From Sphingomonadaceae bacterium (GTDB lineage Bacteria; Pseudomonadota; Alphaproteobacteria; Sphingomonadales; Sphingomonadaceae), in assembly GCA_016742125.1 (NCBI GenBank), contig JACVCM010000041.1, positions 1 to 27,067 on the forward strand: a stretch of 27,067 nt of DNA, in the 5' to 3' direction. The notes below the pieces were generated by a model. The model made no database searches, had not been told where the DNA came from, and saw nothing but the letters and a program-made list of their open reading frames with translations. The number at the start of each line of letters is the position of its first letter. Position 1 is the first letter of the stretch. Position numbers and translations under genes: made by a program. Positions 1 through 7,012 of the stretch are shown here, piece by piece.

Positions 1-207
1 ATGCTCCAGCGTAGGTCGGGCGAGCGCAAAATGCGCTTCTTCCTGTGTTTTGCAGAAATAAGGGCCGGAAAACAATTCCGGCGGAAGGATGATCTGCGCG
101 CCCTGCGCGGCCGCTTGTGATACAAGGTCGCTGATGGCATCGATGTTCTCGGCTTCGCTCCCGCTGAGCGGTAGTTGCAACGCGGCGACGGTGATGTTCC
201 TGCTCAT
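1..207 (-). CDS. aguB: N-carbamoylputrescine amidase, N-terminal 69 codons (runs off the window)
   Basis: Only the first 69 codons are present; the gene continues past position 1. The visible protein begins MSRNITVAALQL and contains ILPPELFSGPYFC, the pattern of the nitrilase-superfamily amidase AguB, in which the glutamate of the PPELF segment is the first member of the Glu-Lys-Cys catalytic triad. The enzyme hydrolyses N-carbamoylputrescine to putrescine, CO2 and ammonia in the cytoplasm. The start is the ATG at 207-205, six bases after the stop of the DUF3147-type gene, so it is probably the last gene of that transcription unit. Its partner agmatine deiminase lies at 1490-2470 on the same strand, which strongly supports the assignment. 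The Lys and Cys of the triad are outside the window. Confidence 0.88.
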   Translation of the reverse strand, partial: MSRNITVAALQLPLSGSEAENIDAISDLVSQAAAQGAQIILPPELFSGPYFCKTQEEAHFALARPTLEH

Positions 208-213
208 GCGCCC

Positions 214-561
214 CTATATGCGCACGCCGATACGCGCGGCAAGCACTGCAGTGAGAAAATAGAGTATGATGGTAAGGACGATGCCTGCACCTAGCGACAG
301 CCAAAAGCTGTGGCCGCCGCGAAGTAGCCAGGGGATGAGCAAAAACATCGGGAGGCTCGGCAGAACGAAAAAAAATGTGGCTTCGGCATGGTCGGCCAAC
401 AATATCCTGTCGGCCGTATCTCGCCACAACCAGATCATGCCCAATATGGAAATCAGCGGGAGCGAGGCGATTAGCGCCCCTGCTGCCGGTGCTTTTCTAC
501 CGATAATGGCGATCAGGGCGATGATGACGCCGGACAAAATTGCCCTGATCGCGAACTCCAT
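214..561 (-). CDS. DUF3147-type small integral membrane protein
   Basis: This 115-residue protein is almost entirely hydrophobic, with four probable membrane segments at about residues 4-21, 29-47, 62-83 and 88-112, and an arginine-rich turn (GRKAP) after the first. Length, topology and the GALIASLPLIS segment resemble the DUF3147 family, whose function is not known. It lies between the exported methyltransferase-like gene (stop at 564, two bases away) and aguB (start at 207), so it is probably cotranscribed with both. The position beside polyamine genes might suggest a link to the membrane or to transport, but four short helices are too few for a typical transporter and I assign no function. 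Confidence 0.72.
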   Translation of the reverse strand: MEFAIRAILSGVIIALIAIIGRKAPAAGALIASLPLISILGMIWLWRDTADRILLADHAEATFFFVLPSLPMFLLIPWLLRGGHSFWLSLGAGIVLTIILYFLTAVLAARIGVRI

Positions 562-563
562 GG

Positions 564-1427
564 TCAGAGGCGCTTTTTGAAGATCATCGTCATCCGGTCG
601 GATTCGCCAATCGCCTCATATTTCGCCTTGTCGACATCCTTCAGGGTCAGTTGCGGCGGCAGGGTCCAGACGCCGTCGGGCCAGTTGGCGCTGTCCTTGG
701 GATTGGCGTTTATCTCGCTCTTCCCTACCAGCTCGAAGCCATTCAGCTCCATCCGCTTGATGACATCGGCCTCACGCAGGTAACCTTTGCTGCCGTCGGT
801 ATAGCTGTAGGGCGCGTCTGCCTTCGCTCGGTGCTGTTCAATGCCTATCAGCCCATCGTCCTTCAACAGCTCACGCATCCGTTTCAGTTCGGTATCGGCA
901 ATGTTCCACCGCGTCATGTTATGCAGCATGCGCATGATGATGATGCGGTCGAACGTACCCTTTTCGCCATCAGGTATCGCGTCGAGGGTATAGCCCTGAT
1001 AGTCGGTTGCGGGGCGCCCGGTGACTTTGGCGACATCTTCCCCGAACTTTGCAGCGCTGGCCTTGATGCGTGTATGGGCTTCGGGCGAGCCGAAACCGGC
1101 GTTGGTGCTGAAATATAGCCCGGTAAATTTGCCCGGGCCTTCGATATATTTGCCCAGAATGCGTGAAATCCATTCGCCGCCGGGTGCATATTCACCCACT
1201 TTGTGTTCGGGGTGAATCCTGAAAAACTCGAAAGTTTCGGCTGGGTGGCGGTATTTGTCGCGCTTCGAATCTTCCACACGTGACGGATCGGCGAGGATTT
1301 TGGCAAGCTTGGCCTGATGCTCCTTGTGCATCTTGTCATGCTGGGCCTTGTTCATGCCGTGATGGTCGGCCTGGGCGGGAGCGATCAACGCTGTCGCGGC
1401 GAGGGTAAGGAGAATTGTTTTTTTCAT
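564..1427 (-). CDS. Exported SAM-methyltransferase-like protein (COG4798 type)
   Basis: The 287-residue product starts with a clean signal peptide (MKKTILLTLAATALIAPAQA, cleavage likely after residue 20), followed by a His-rich stretch (DHHGMNKAQHDKMHKEHQ). The body resembles predicted methyltransferases of the COG4798 type: a degenerate motif I around VGEYAPGGEW (residues 77-86), FDRIIIMRMLHNM and a C-terminal MTMIFKK strand. Such proteins keep the Rossmann-like fold yet are predicted to be exported, where S-adenosylmethionine is not expected, so the activity is uncertain. A well-placed promoter (1456-1484) and a GAGAGGA ribosome-binding site 6 bases before the ATG suggest it starts its own transcript, continuing into the DUF3147-type gene and aguB. 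Confidence 0.75.
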   Translation of the reverse strand: MKKTILLTLAATALIAPAQADHHGMNKAQHDKMHKEHQAKLAKILADPSRVEDSKRDKYRHPAETFEFFRIHPEHKVGEYAPGGEWISRILGKYIEGPGKFTGLYFSTNAGFGSPEAHTRIKASAAKFGEDVAKVTGRPATDYQGYTLDAIPDGEKGTFDRIIIMRMLHNMTRWNIADTELKRMRELLKDDGLIGIEQHRAKADAPYSYTDGSKGYLREADVIKRMELNGFELVGKSEINANPKDSANWPDGVWTLPPQLTLKDVDKAKYEAIGESDRMTMIFKKRL

Positions 1428-1455
1428 GGGGGGTCCTCTCTGTTGGCTGTGGGTT

Positions 1456-1484
1456 TATATGGGGCGGGACGGCGATGTTGCCAA
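1456..1484 (-). promoter_or_regulatory. Sigma70-type promoter for the exported methyltransferase-like gene
   Basis: On the minus strand TTGGCA (1484-1479) and CATATA (1461-1456) are separated by 17 bases, and the start codon lies about 20 bases beyond the expected transcription start. This is the only convincing promoter in the 62-base gap after aguA, so the downstream three genes probably form their own transcription unit. Confidence 0.55.
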
Positions 1485-1489
1485 TAGCA

Positions 1490-2470
1490 TTAGAGCGGGA
1501 CCTGCTGGCTCGAACAATGGAAGCTGCCGCCGCCGGTCAGGACGGCATCGGCAGGCAGGCCCACGACTTTGTGATCGGGGAACAATGCGGACAATTCTGT
1601 AAGCGCGTTATCGTCATGGCGGCTGCCATAGATTGGCACGATGACGGTGCTGTTACCGATGTAGAAATTCATATAGCTTGCGGGGACAGCCTCACCATAT
1701 TGCTCAAACCGGCCGACCGAGGGGAGGGTGGTGACCTTGCAGCCAAAGGCCTCAGCGCGTTTGCGCGCATTGACATATACAGCGGCGTTCGGGTCATCGG
1801 CATCGCGGGCTTCGGGAATGACCAGATGGTTAGGTCCGACGAACCGCGCCAAATTGTCGACATGACCGTCGGTGTGGTCATTGGCGAGACCATCGCCGAG
1901 CCAGAGCAGCCGGTCTATACCGAGGTCGCGGCGCAACCGCGCCTCGATCTGTGCCTGGTTGAGCGACGGGTTCCGGTTTGCGTTCAGCAGGCAATCGGTG
2001 GTGGTGACGGCTACACCTTCGCCATCCACATCGATCGAGCCGCCCTCAAGCACCCAGTCGCAGGCGGTGACGGTAATTCCTCCCGCTTTTGCCAGCGTTT
2101 CGCCAATGTCCTGATCGCCGTTAAAGTTAAACCTGTTGCCCCAACCGTTAAAGCCGAAGTTGCGGGCAATCCGGTCCCGGCCATTGCAGACGATGATACA
2201 GCCGGTATCGCGCAGCCAGATATCGCCAATATGCCGCTCTTCGACAATGACACCCGCTTCAACAAGATCGCGCGCCACGCGCGCCGCTTCGGCGTTACCC
2301 GCGATAAGGTGAACTGTCTCCCCCCTGCCTGCATCGTGCACGGCATTGGCAAAGGAGGCAATCTGGCGCTGCGCGGCTGCAAAGGGTTCTTCCCAATGGC
2401 CCCAGAAACTCGGGAAACCAATCCATACGCGCTCATGTGGTGCCCATTCTGCGGGCATGCGGAAGCTCAT
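1490..2470 (-). CDS. aguA: Agmatine deiminase
   Basis: The 326-residue protein is a peptidyl-arginine deiminase-fold (guanidine-modifying) enzyme that converts agmatine to N-carbamoylputrescine and ammonia. Family landmarks are present in order: MPAEWAPHERVWIGFP at the N-terminus, GDIWLRDTG (82-90), NGWGNRF, LEGGSID (141-147), NDHTDGHVDN with the catalytic His203, and a C-terminal GGGSFHCSSQQ carrying the nucleophile Cys319. Family members more often read GGGNIHCITQQ, but Gly and Cys are kept. It starts 6 bases after the stop of the M28 peptidase gene, suggesting cotranscription. The partner aguB lies about 1.3 kb downstream, separated by two unrelated genes. Confidence 0.93.
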   Translation of the reverse strand: MSFRMPAEWAPHERVWIGFPSFWGHWEEPFAAAQRQIASFANAVHDAGRGETVHLIAGNAEAARVARDLVEAGVIVEERHIGDIWLRDTGCIIVCNGRDRIARNFGFNGWGNRFNFNGDQDIGETLAKAGGITVTACDWVLEGGSIDVDGEGVAVTTTDCLLNANRNPSLNQAQIEARLRRDLGIDRLLWLGDGLANDHTDGHVDNLARFVGPNHLVIPEARDADDPNAAVYVNARKRAEAFGCKVTTLPSVGRFEQYGEAVPASYMNFYIGNSTVIVPIYGSRHDDNALTELSALFPDHKVVGLPADAVLTGGGSFHCSSQQVPL

Positions 2471-2476
2471 AAAGGC

Positions 2477-4153
2477 CTATTTACCGCTGCGGCTCTTATC
2501 ACGAATGGCTCGGAATTCATCGCCCTCGTTCCAATTGGGCCATGTATCTGTCATCGCCAGCATCCGGCCCACGCGATAGTAAAACCGCAGGTCGGCCATC
2601 ACGCCAGACCAGTCCCAATCCTCGTTGAATTCGTCTTTCGGGCTGTGATAGGCGTTTTTCTCATAATCCTCGGCGATCCTTTTCGCAGCCTCCTTGCCAC
2701 CGGTCACCAGATCGTCGCCGCCCTCGAAATAGACCATCGGGACGCCCAATTTGGCGAAGCTAAAATGGTCGGAGCGATAGTAAAAGCCCTTCTCCGGGGT
2801 TGGCTCCATCTCAGGCGTGCGCCCCTCTGCCTTGGCAGCAGCATCGAGATAGGCATCGAGTTCGGATTTGCCCTTGCCGATAACGGTCAGGTTCTTGGCT
2901 GGGCCAGCCATGGAAAAGGCATCCATATTGACGCCGCCAACAGTTTTGCTGAGGGGGAATACTGGGTTCTCGGCATAATATTTTGAGCCGAGCAGTCCGC
3001 TTTCCTCTGCCGTCACCGCGAGGAACACGACGCTCCGGTCGGGCGCTCCGGCCTTGGTAAAGCCCTCGGCGAGCGCAACCAGCGCAGCAGTCCCGGTCGC
3101 GTTGTCGATCGCGCCGTTGCAGATATTGTCGCCATCGACCGGCGTACAGATCCCGAGATGATCCCAGTGAGCGGTGTAGAGTACATATTCGTCGGGGCGC
3201 TTTGCGCCCTTCAGCAAGCCAATGACATTCTTGCTTTTCTTCCGGCTGATCTCATTGTCGAAGCTGAACGACGCTGTCAGACCCAATGGCACGGCCTTGA
3301 AGCCTTTCGCTTTTGCCGCCGCCATCTGCTTGTCCAGATCCTGCCCGGCTGCTGCAAAGATTTCCTTCGCCACGTCCTTCTGGATCCAGCCATTCGCCAA
3401 TGTCTGGCTTTTCCCTCCATCCTTGGACTGGGCAAGAAATTGCGGGCCGGTCCAGCTTGAATTGACGACGTTCCAGCCATAGGCCGCGGGCGCATCATCG
3501 TGAATAATCAGTACGGCGGCCGCGCCCTGCCGCGCAGCTTCCTCATATTTGTAGGTCCATCGGCCATAATAGGTCATCGCCTTGCCACCGAACGGACCAT
3601 CCAGCCCCGTCATGTCGAAGTCTGGGTCATTGACCATGACAACGACGGTTTTGCCCTTGACGTCGACCCCGGCATAATCGTTCCAGCCTTTTTCAGGCGC
3701 GACGATGCCGTGGCCGACAAAAACCATATCGCTTTGGTCCACCGTGGTTTTCGGCGTCTCACGGTAGCTGCCAATTACAAACTCGCTGCCATAGGCAAAG
3801 GACATCGCCTTGCCCGACTTGTCCGCGACGCTTAGTGCAGAGACATTTTTGGCAAGTATTTCCACAAGTGGCACGTCCTGGGTCCAGCTCCCTCTGTTGC
3901 CAGGTTCCAGGCCGGCTTTCTTGAAACGATCTACAAGGTAGCTGACAGTCTTCTCCTCGCCAGCGGAACCTGGCGCGCGGCCTTCATAGCTGTCGAGTGA
4001 CAATTCTTTCGTCACCGCTTTCATCGTCTCCTCCGAAAGCACCGGCACTTCGACTTCCGGTATGCTTGACGGTTGGACCGCGACCGGCGCTTCGGAAGCC
4101 TTGCAGGCAGTCAGCGCTAAAACGGCGATCAGGGCGAGCGACAGGGCGCGCAT
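2477..4153 (-). CDS. M28-family zinc peptidase lipoprotein with inserted PA domain
   Basis: The 558-residue protein begins with a lipoprotein signal (MRALSLALIAVLALTAC, lipobox LTAC, Cys17), so it is probably anchored in the periplasm. A protease-associated domain spans roughly residues 140-260. The M28 catalytic domain follows, with zinc ligands in AHWDHLG (His329), GAIDNATG (Asp350), VTAEESG (Glu383/384) and a late DHFSF His. Members are aminopeptidases or carboxypeptidases cleaving short peptides; substrate cannot be read from sequence. An AGAGGAGA ribosome-binding site lies 6 bases before the ATG. It heads the unit with aguA and lies downstream of the rpsD terminator. Confidence 0.88.
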   Translation of the reverse strand: MRALSLALIAVLALTACKASEAPVAVQPSSIPEVEVPVLSEETMKAVTKELSLDSYEGRAPGSAGEEKTVSYLVDRFKKAGLEPGNRGSWTQDVPLVEILAKNVSALSVADKSGKAMSFAYGSEFVIGSYRETPKTTVDQSDMVFVGHGIVAPEKGWNDYAGVDVKGKTVVVMVNDPDFDMTGLDGPFGGKAMTYYGRWTYKYEEAARQGAAAVLIIHDDAPAAYGWNVVNSSWTGPQFLAQSKDGGKSQTLANGWIQKDVAKEIFAAAGQDLDKQMAAAKAKGFKAVPLGLTASFSFDNEISRKKSKNVIGLLKGAKRPDEYVLYTAHWDHLGICTPVDGDNICNGAIDNATGTAALVALAEGFTKAGAPDRSVVFLAVTAEESGLLGSKYYAENPVFPLSKTVGGVNMDAFSMAGPAKNLTVIGKGKSELDAYLDAAAKAEGRTPEMEPTPEKGFYYRSDHFSFAKLGVPMVYFEGGDDLVTGGKEAAKRIAEDYEKNAYHSPKDEFNEDWDWSGVMADLRFYYRVGRMLAMTDTWPNWNEGDEFRAIRDKSRSGK

Positions 4154-4208
4154 GGCTATCTCCTCTATTTGATACCTGCCTTGTGGCAGAGCGCTTGCTG
4201 CGGCTCAA

Positions 4209-4236
4209 ACAAAAAAGGCGGCCCCGCGGAGCCGCC
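4209..4236 (-). terminator. Rho-independent terminator of rpsD
   Basis: Read on the minus strand, GGCGGC and GCCGCC (4236-4231 and 4222-4217) form a GC-rich stem with an 8-base loop, followed directly by TTTTTT and a further TTT. It lies 25 bases after the rpsD stop codon and upstream of the M28 gene, so it separates the two units. Confidence 0.88.
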
Positions 4237-4260
4237 TGCTTTGTATCGATATGAACTTTA

Positions 4261-4875
4261 TTAGCGAGAATAGAATTCGACGACCAGATTCGGTTCCATC
4301 TTCACCGGATAGGGCACTTCGTCGAGCGTCGGAATGCGTGCGAAGGTGACCTTGTCATTGCCATCGACAGCAACATATTCAGGAATGTCGCGCTCGGCGA
4401 GGCCTTGGGCTTCAATGACAAGCGCCATTTCCTTGGCCTTATTGCCAAGGCTGATGACATCGCCCACAGCAACCTGGCGGCTGGCAATATTGCACTTCAC
4501 ACCGTTAACACGGATATGGCCATGGCTGACGAGCTGGCGTGCCGCAAAAATGGTCGGTGCGAACTTGGCGCGATAGACTACCATGTCCAGTCGACGCTCT
4601 AGCAGGCCGATCAGGTTCTGCGAGGTATCGCCCTTCATGTTGGCCGCCTCGGTATAGGCGCGCTTGAACTGCTTTTCGGTCACGTCGCCATAATAGCCCT
4701 TGAGCTTCTGCTTGGCGCGCAGCTGTATGCCGTAGTCCGACAGCTTGCCCTTGCGGCGCTGACCGTGCTGGCCGGGGCCATATTCACGCTTGTTGACGGG
4801 TGATTTGGGGCGACCCCAGATGTTTTCGCCCATCCGGCGGTCGAGTTTATACTTCGAGCTTGTACGCTTCGACAT
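4261..4875 (-). CDS. rpsD: 30S ribosomal protein S4
   Basis: The 204-residue protein is full length for alphaproteobacterial S4, a primary 16S rRNA-binding protein that nucleates small-subunit assembly. It starts MSKRTSSKYKLDRRMGENIWG and has the N-terminal YGPGQHGQRRKGK segment; the S4 RNA-binding domain spans about residues 94-157 (ERRLDMVVYRAKFAPTIFAARQLVSHGHIRVNG). It ends in VEFYSR as is usual. The ribosome-binding site GAAGGA lies 8 bases before the ATG. The gene is monocistronic, closed by the terminator at 4209-4236. Its upstream region holds a 50-bp palindrome (4909-4958), which would fall in the 5' leader if transcription starts further upstream. Confidence 0.97.
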   Translation of the reverse strand: MSKRTSSKYKLDRRMGENIWGRPKSPVNKREYGPGQHGQRRKGKLSDYGIQLRAKQKLKGYYGDVTEKQFKRAYTEAANMKGDTSQNLIGLLERRLDMVVYRAKFAPTIFAARQLVSHGHIRVNGVKCNIASRQVAVGDVISLGNKAKEMALVIEAQGLAERDIPEYVAVDGNDKVTFARIPTLDEVPYPVKMEPNLVVEFYSR

Positions 4876-4908
4876 TATCGAATTCCTTCAATTGCTATAA
4901 CCATTTTG

Positions 4909-4958
4909 TTGACCTCTCTTGATCCGAAAACCGGTTCCCATTTTTCGGGAGAGGTCAA
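4909..4958. repeat. 50-bp palindromic element between rpsD and aroQ
   Basis: TTGACCTCTC (4909-4918) and GAGAGGTCAA (4949-4958) are a perfect 10-bp inverted repeat. Inside it CCGAAAA (4924-4930) and TTTTCGG (4942-4948) form a second perfect 7-bp stem around CCGGTTCCCA. From memory, the core resembles a short palindrome scattered through many alphaproteobacterial genomes. It lies in the divergent region between rpsD and the chorismate mutase gene and could fold as a cruciform or as an RNA hairpin in a leader. Confidence 0.75.
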
Positions 4959-5039
4959 TATGTCGCCAGTACCGCGCGATATGTGTAAACACACCGGACA
5001 CCTGCTTCACTGGCATGCAGGGTCAATTGCGAAGGCGCG

Positions 5040-5068
5040 CCTATGGCGACAATGCAGCGATATGTCAA
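5040..5068 (-). promoter_or_regulatory. Possible distal promoter for rpsD
   Basis: On the minus strand TTGACA (5068-5063) is followed after 17 bases by CATAGG (5045-5040). The -35 is ideal and the -10 is poor. If used, it gives rpsD a leader of about 155 bases that includes the 4909-4958 hairpin. I found no better promoter between this point and the rpsD start. Confidence 0.3.
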
Positions 5069-5112
5069 CATCCGGCTCGACTTTGGGCGTGGCGAACCTT
5101 AAAGGCGCTGCC

Positions 5113-5436
5113 ATGTTAAGCCGCGTTACGCCGAAAAGCCCTGAAGAATGTATGGAAATGCCTGACGTCCGGGCCGGCGTAGACGCTATCGACACTGCAA
5201 TCATGGATTTGCTGGCGCAGCGCTTTGCCTATATGGAAGCTGCGGCGCGCATCAAGAGCGACCGCGATGCTGTCCGCGATGAGCGACGGAAAAAGGAGGT
5301 CATAGACAATGCACTTTCCAGGGCTTCCGAACTGGGCGTTCCCGCGTCATTGGTAGCCGAGCTTTGGGACAGGCTGGTTGAAGCGTCGATTGCCTATGAG
5401 TTCGATCGATGGGACGAACTGAACGCTAACGGCTAA
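5113..5436 (+). CDS. Chorismate mutase, AroQ class, single domain
   Basis: The protein from the ATG at 5113 is 107 residues, right for a stand-alone AroQ-type mutase converting chorismate to prephenate on the route to Phe and Tyr. It is all helical: VRAGVDAIDTAIMDLLAQRFAYMEAAARIK is helix 1 with the conserved Arg and the Ala-x-x-Lys, DERRKKEVIDNAL follows, then the C-terminal LWDRLVEASIAYEF. The frame is open to 4906, but the extra N-terminus has no family similarity and runs through the palindrome at 4909-4958; AAAGG lies 7 bases before the chosen ATG. It is convergent with the GIY-YIG/TrmJ gene, and the two stop codons overlap in CTAA. Confidence 0.87.
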   Translation: MLSRVTPKSPEECMEMPDVRAGVDAIDTAIMDLLAQRFAYMEAAARIKSDRDAVRDERRKKEVIDNALSRASELGVPASLVAELWDRLVEASIAYEFDRWDELNANG

Positions 5437-6554
5437 TCGGCCCGGCGATGTCGCGCCAGCGTCGTCAGCACGCCTCGCAAAGTACGCACTTCCAACGCGT
5501 TCCAAGCGGGCTTGGTAAGCAGGTTTCGCAAAGTCCGGCGCGTGACCGGCGCACGATCCAGCGGCGTGAAATAGCCGAGCGGTTCGAGCATGCTATCCAG
5601 TTGCTCGATCAGCCCGTCCAGTTCGAATTGCGATGCGGGCGGATCGAGATCGGTCTTTGGCGGGCTGGCAAGCGATTGGGTTTTCGACCATTCATAGGCG
5701 CAAAGGATGACGGCCTGCGCCAAGTTGAGCGAACCGAAGTCGGGATTTATCGGCACGGTGACAATCGAGCGGGCGACTGTAACCTCGTCGCTGTCGAGAC
5801 CAGAACGCTCGGCACCGAACAAAATCGCACTTCGACCTGCATTTTGCAAGATTTCGCGCGCGGCAGCCTCAGGCGTGATGACCGGTTTTGTAATCCCGCG
5901 TTTGCGCACGGTCGTAGCATAAATGTTGCTTATATCGGCCGTTGCTTCCGCCAATGTGTCGAATACCTGTGCGTTGGCCAGCACGATATCCGCCCCGGAA
6001 GCAGCCGGTCCCGCTGCTGGGTTAGGCCAGCCATCGCGCGGCGCGACCAACCGCATTTCGGTCAGCCCGAAGTTGAGCATGGCGCGGGCCGCCTTGCCGA
6101 TATTTTCGCCGAGTTGCGGGCGGACGAGGACGATGATGGGTGGGCTGGTGGCGGGGTCCTTCGAGACGACCCCTTTGACAGGCTCGGGGGCCTCCTCAGG
6201 ATGAGCGGTAGTGATCAACATCCGCTCATCCTGAGGAGGGGCTGAGCCTGTCGAAGCCCCGTCTCGAAGGACTTTGGCTCTACTGGCCATGCGCTGGAGG
6301 TGCAGCCGATCTCCCGCGATCAGGGCGTCTTTTTTTCGTCTCGACCAGCCTTTGATCTGTCGTTCGGCTGCGAAAGCGTCTTCTCTTGTCGTGAATGTTT
6401 CGGCCCAAACAAGCTCCACCGGCCGCTTGTCAAATGTATAACAGGTGGGGTAGTAGCCGCTGGAATGTTGCTCGATCCGCTGCTCCAGATCGTCGGTATG
6501 CCCGGTATAATAACTTCCGTCGGCGCATCGCAGAATATATGTCCAGAAACTCAT
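5433..6554 (-). CDS. trmJ: GIY-YIG nuclease-like domain fused to TrmJ-type tRNA 2'-O-methyltransferase
   Basis: A 373-residue open frame with two unrelated domains. Residues 1-90 are a small GIY-YIG (UPF0213-like) domain: WTYILRCADGSYYTGHT, the arginine of LEQRIEQH, and ERQIKGWSRRKK. Residues about 137-373 are a SpoU/TrmH-family methyltransferase of the TrmJ type, which 2'-O-methylates position 32 of tRNAs: NIGKAARAMLNFGL, ILFGAERSGL and INPDFGSLNLAQAV are its knot motifs. The linker, residues 95-133, is encoded entirely by a palindromic repeat (6156-6272). The start overlaps the nrdR stop (ATGA). A separate internal start for the methyltransferase at Met112 (6221) is possible: AGGA lies 7 bases before that ATG. 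Whether one or two proteins are made cannot be decided here. Confidence 0.85.
   Translation of the reverse strand: MSFWTYILRCADGSYYTGHTDDLEQRIEQHSSGYYPTCYTFDKRPVELVWAETFTTREDAFAAERQIKGWSRRKKDALIAGDRLHLQRMASRAKVLRDGASTGSAPPQDERMLITTAHPEEAPEPVKGVVSKDPATSPPIIVLVRPQLGENIGKAARAMLNFGLTEMRLVAPRDGWPNPAAGPAASGADIVLANAQVFDTLAEATADISNIYATTVRKRGITKPVITPEAAAREILQNAGRSAILFGAERSGLDSDEVTVARSIVTVPINPDFGSLNLAQAVILCAYEWSKTQSLASPPKTDLDPPASQFELDGLIEQLDSMLEPLGYFTPLDRAPVTRRTLRNLLTKPAWNALEVRTLRGVLTTLARHRRAD
6156..6272. repeat. 117-bp palindromic repeat inside the coding frame
   Basis: The left arm (6156-6208) and the reverse complement of the right arm (6222-6272) share GTCCTTCGAGACG, then GACAGGCTC, then CCTCCTCAGGATGAGCGG, with short divergent stretches between, around a 13-base loop. 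Arms of this sequence type are, to my knowledge, widely dispersed in sphingomonad genomes, normally between genes. The length is 39 codons with no stop in the host frame. It begins exactly on a codon boundary and forms the whole interdomain linker of the GIY-YIG/TrmJ protein. Confidence 0.9.
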
Positions 6555-7012
6555 TTTTGTGCCGCTTCGACCACGCTCCCGGCGAAATCCTCAAAGTCCT
6601 TGGCCTCGCTGAAATCCTTGTAGACGGACGCGAAACGGATGTAGGCCACGCTGTCGAGCGCCTTGAGGCCTTCCATCACAAATTCACCTATACGTTTGGA
6701 TTCGATTTCGCTTTCGCCGAGGGTCTCCAATTGGCGCTGGATCGCGGACGCAAGCCTTTCGATCTGGATATTGTCGACCGGCCGCTTGCGGCAGGCCACC
6801 GACAGTGATCGTTCCAGTTTTTCCCTGTCGAAGGTTTCGCGTTTGCCCTCTGTCTTGACGACAGTCAGTTCGCGCAACTGGATGCGTTCAAAGGTCGTGA
6901 ACCGCCCGCCGCACCCTTCGCACTGTCTACGCCTGCGGATTGCACTATTATCCTCGGTTGGACGGCTGTCCTTTACCTGGCTGTCATCATGTCCGCAAAA
7001 AGGGCAGCGCAA
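6551..7012 (-). CDS. nrdR: Transcriptional repressor NrdR
   Basis: The 153-residue protein is NrdR, the nucleotide-sensing repressor of ribonucleotide reductase genes. An N-terminal zinc ribbon has Cys3, Cys6, Cys31 and Cys34 (RCPFC and CEGCGGRF) and the RRRR DNA-contact segment. The ATP-cone spans about residues 49-139 (VVKTEGKRETFDREKLERS to VAYIRFASVYKDF). The start codon is TTG at 7012-7010, immediately after the TAA of the zinc-ribbon gene; the protein beginning at this codon matches the family N-terminus exactly, and no nearby ATG fits. It overlaps the next gene by ATGA. Its place in an operon with glyA is a common alphaproteobacterial arrangement. Confidence 0.95.
   Translation of the reverse strand: MRCPFCGHDDSQVKDSRPTEDNSAIRRRRQCEGCGGRFTTFERIQLRELTVVKTEGKRETFDREKLERSLSVACRKRPVDNIQIERLASAIQRQLETLGESEIESKRIGEFVMEGLKALDSVAYIRFASVYKDFSEAKDFEDFAGSVVEAAQK

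Noticed and set aside
2011..2436. Possible damage to the aguA active site, since the end reads GGGSFHCSSQQ
   Set aside because: The catalytic Cys and glycines are present; the change is within ordinary family variation.
1415..2986. Plus-strand open frame of 523 codons
   Set aside because: It runs antisense to aguA and part of the M28 gene, both of which have full family motifs; the frame is a mirror of their codon bias.
4906..5112. N-terminal extension of the chorismate mutase frame
   Set aside because: It translates a palindromic repeat and lacks family similarity; the ATG at 5113 has a suitable AAAGG and gives the normal length.
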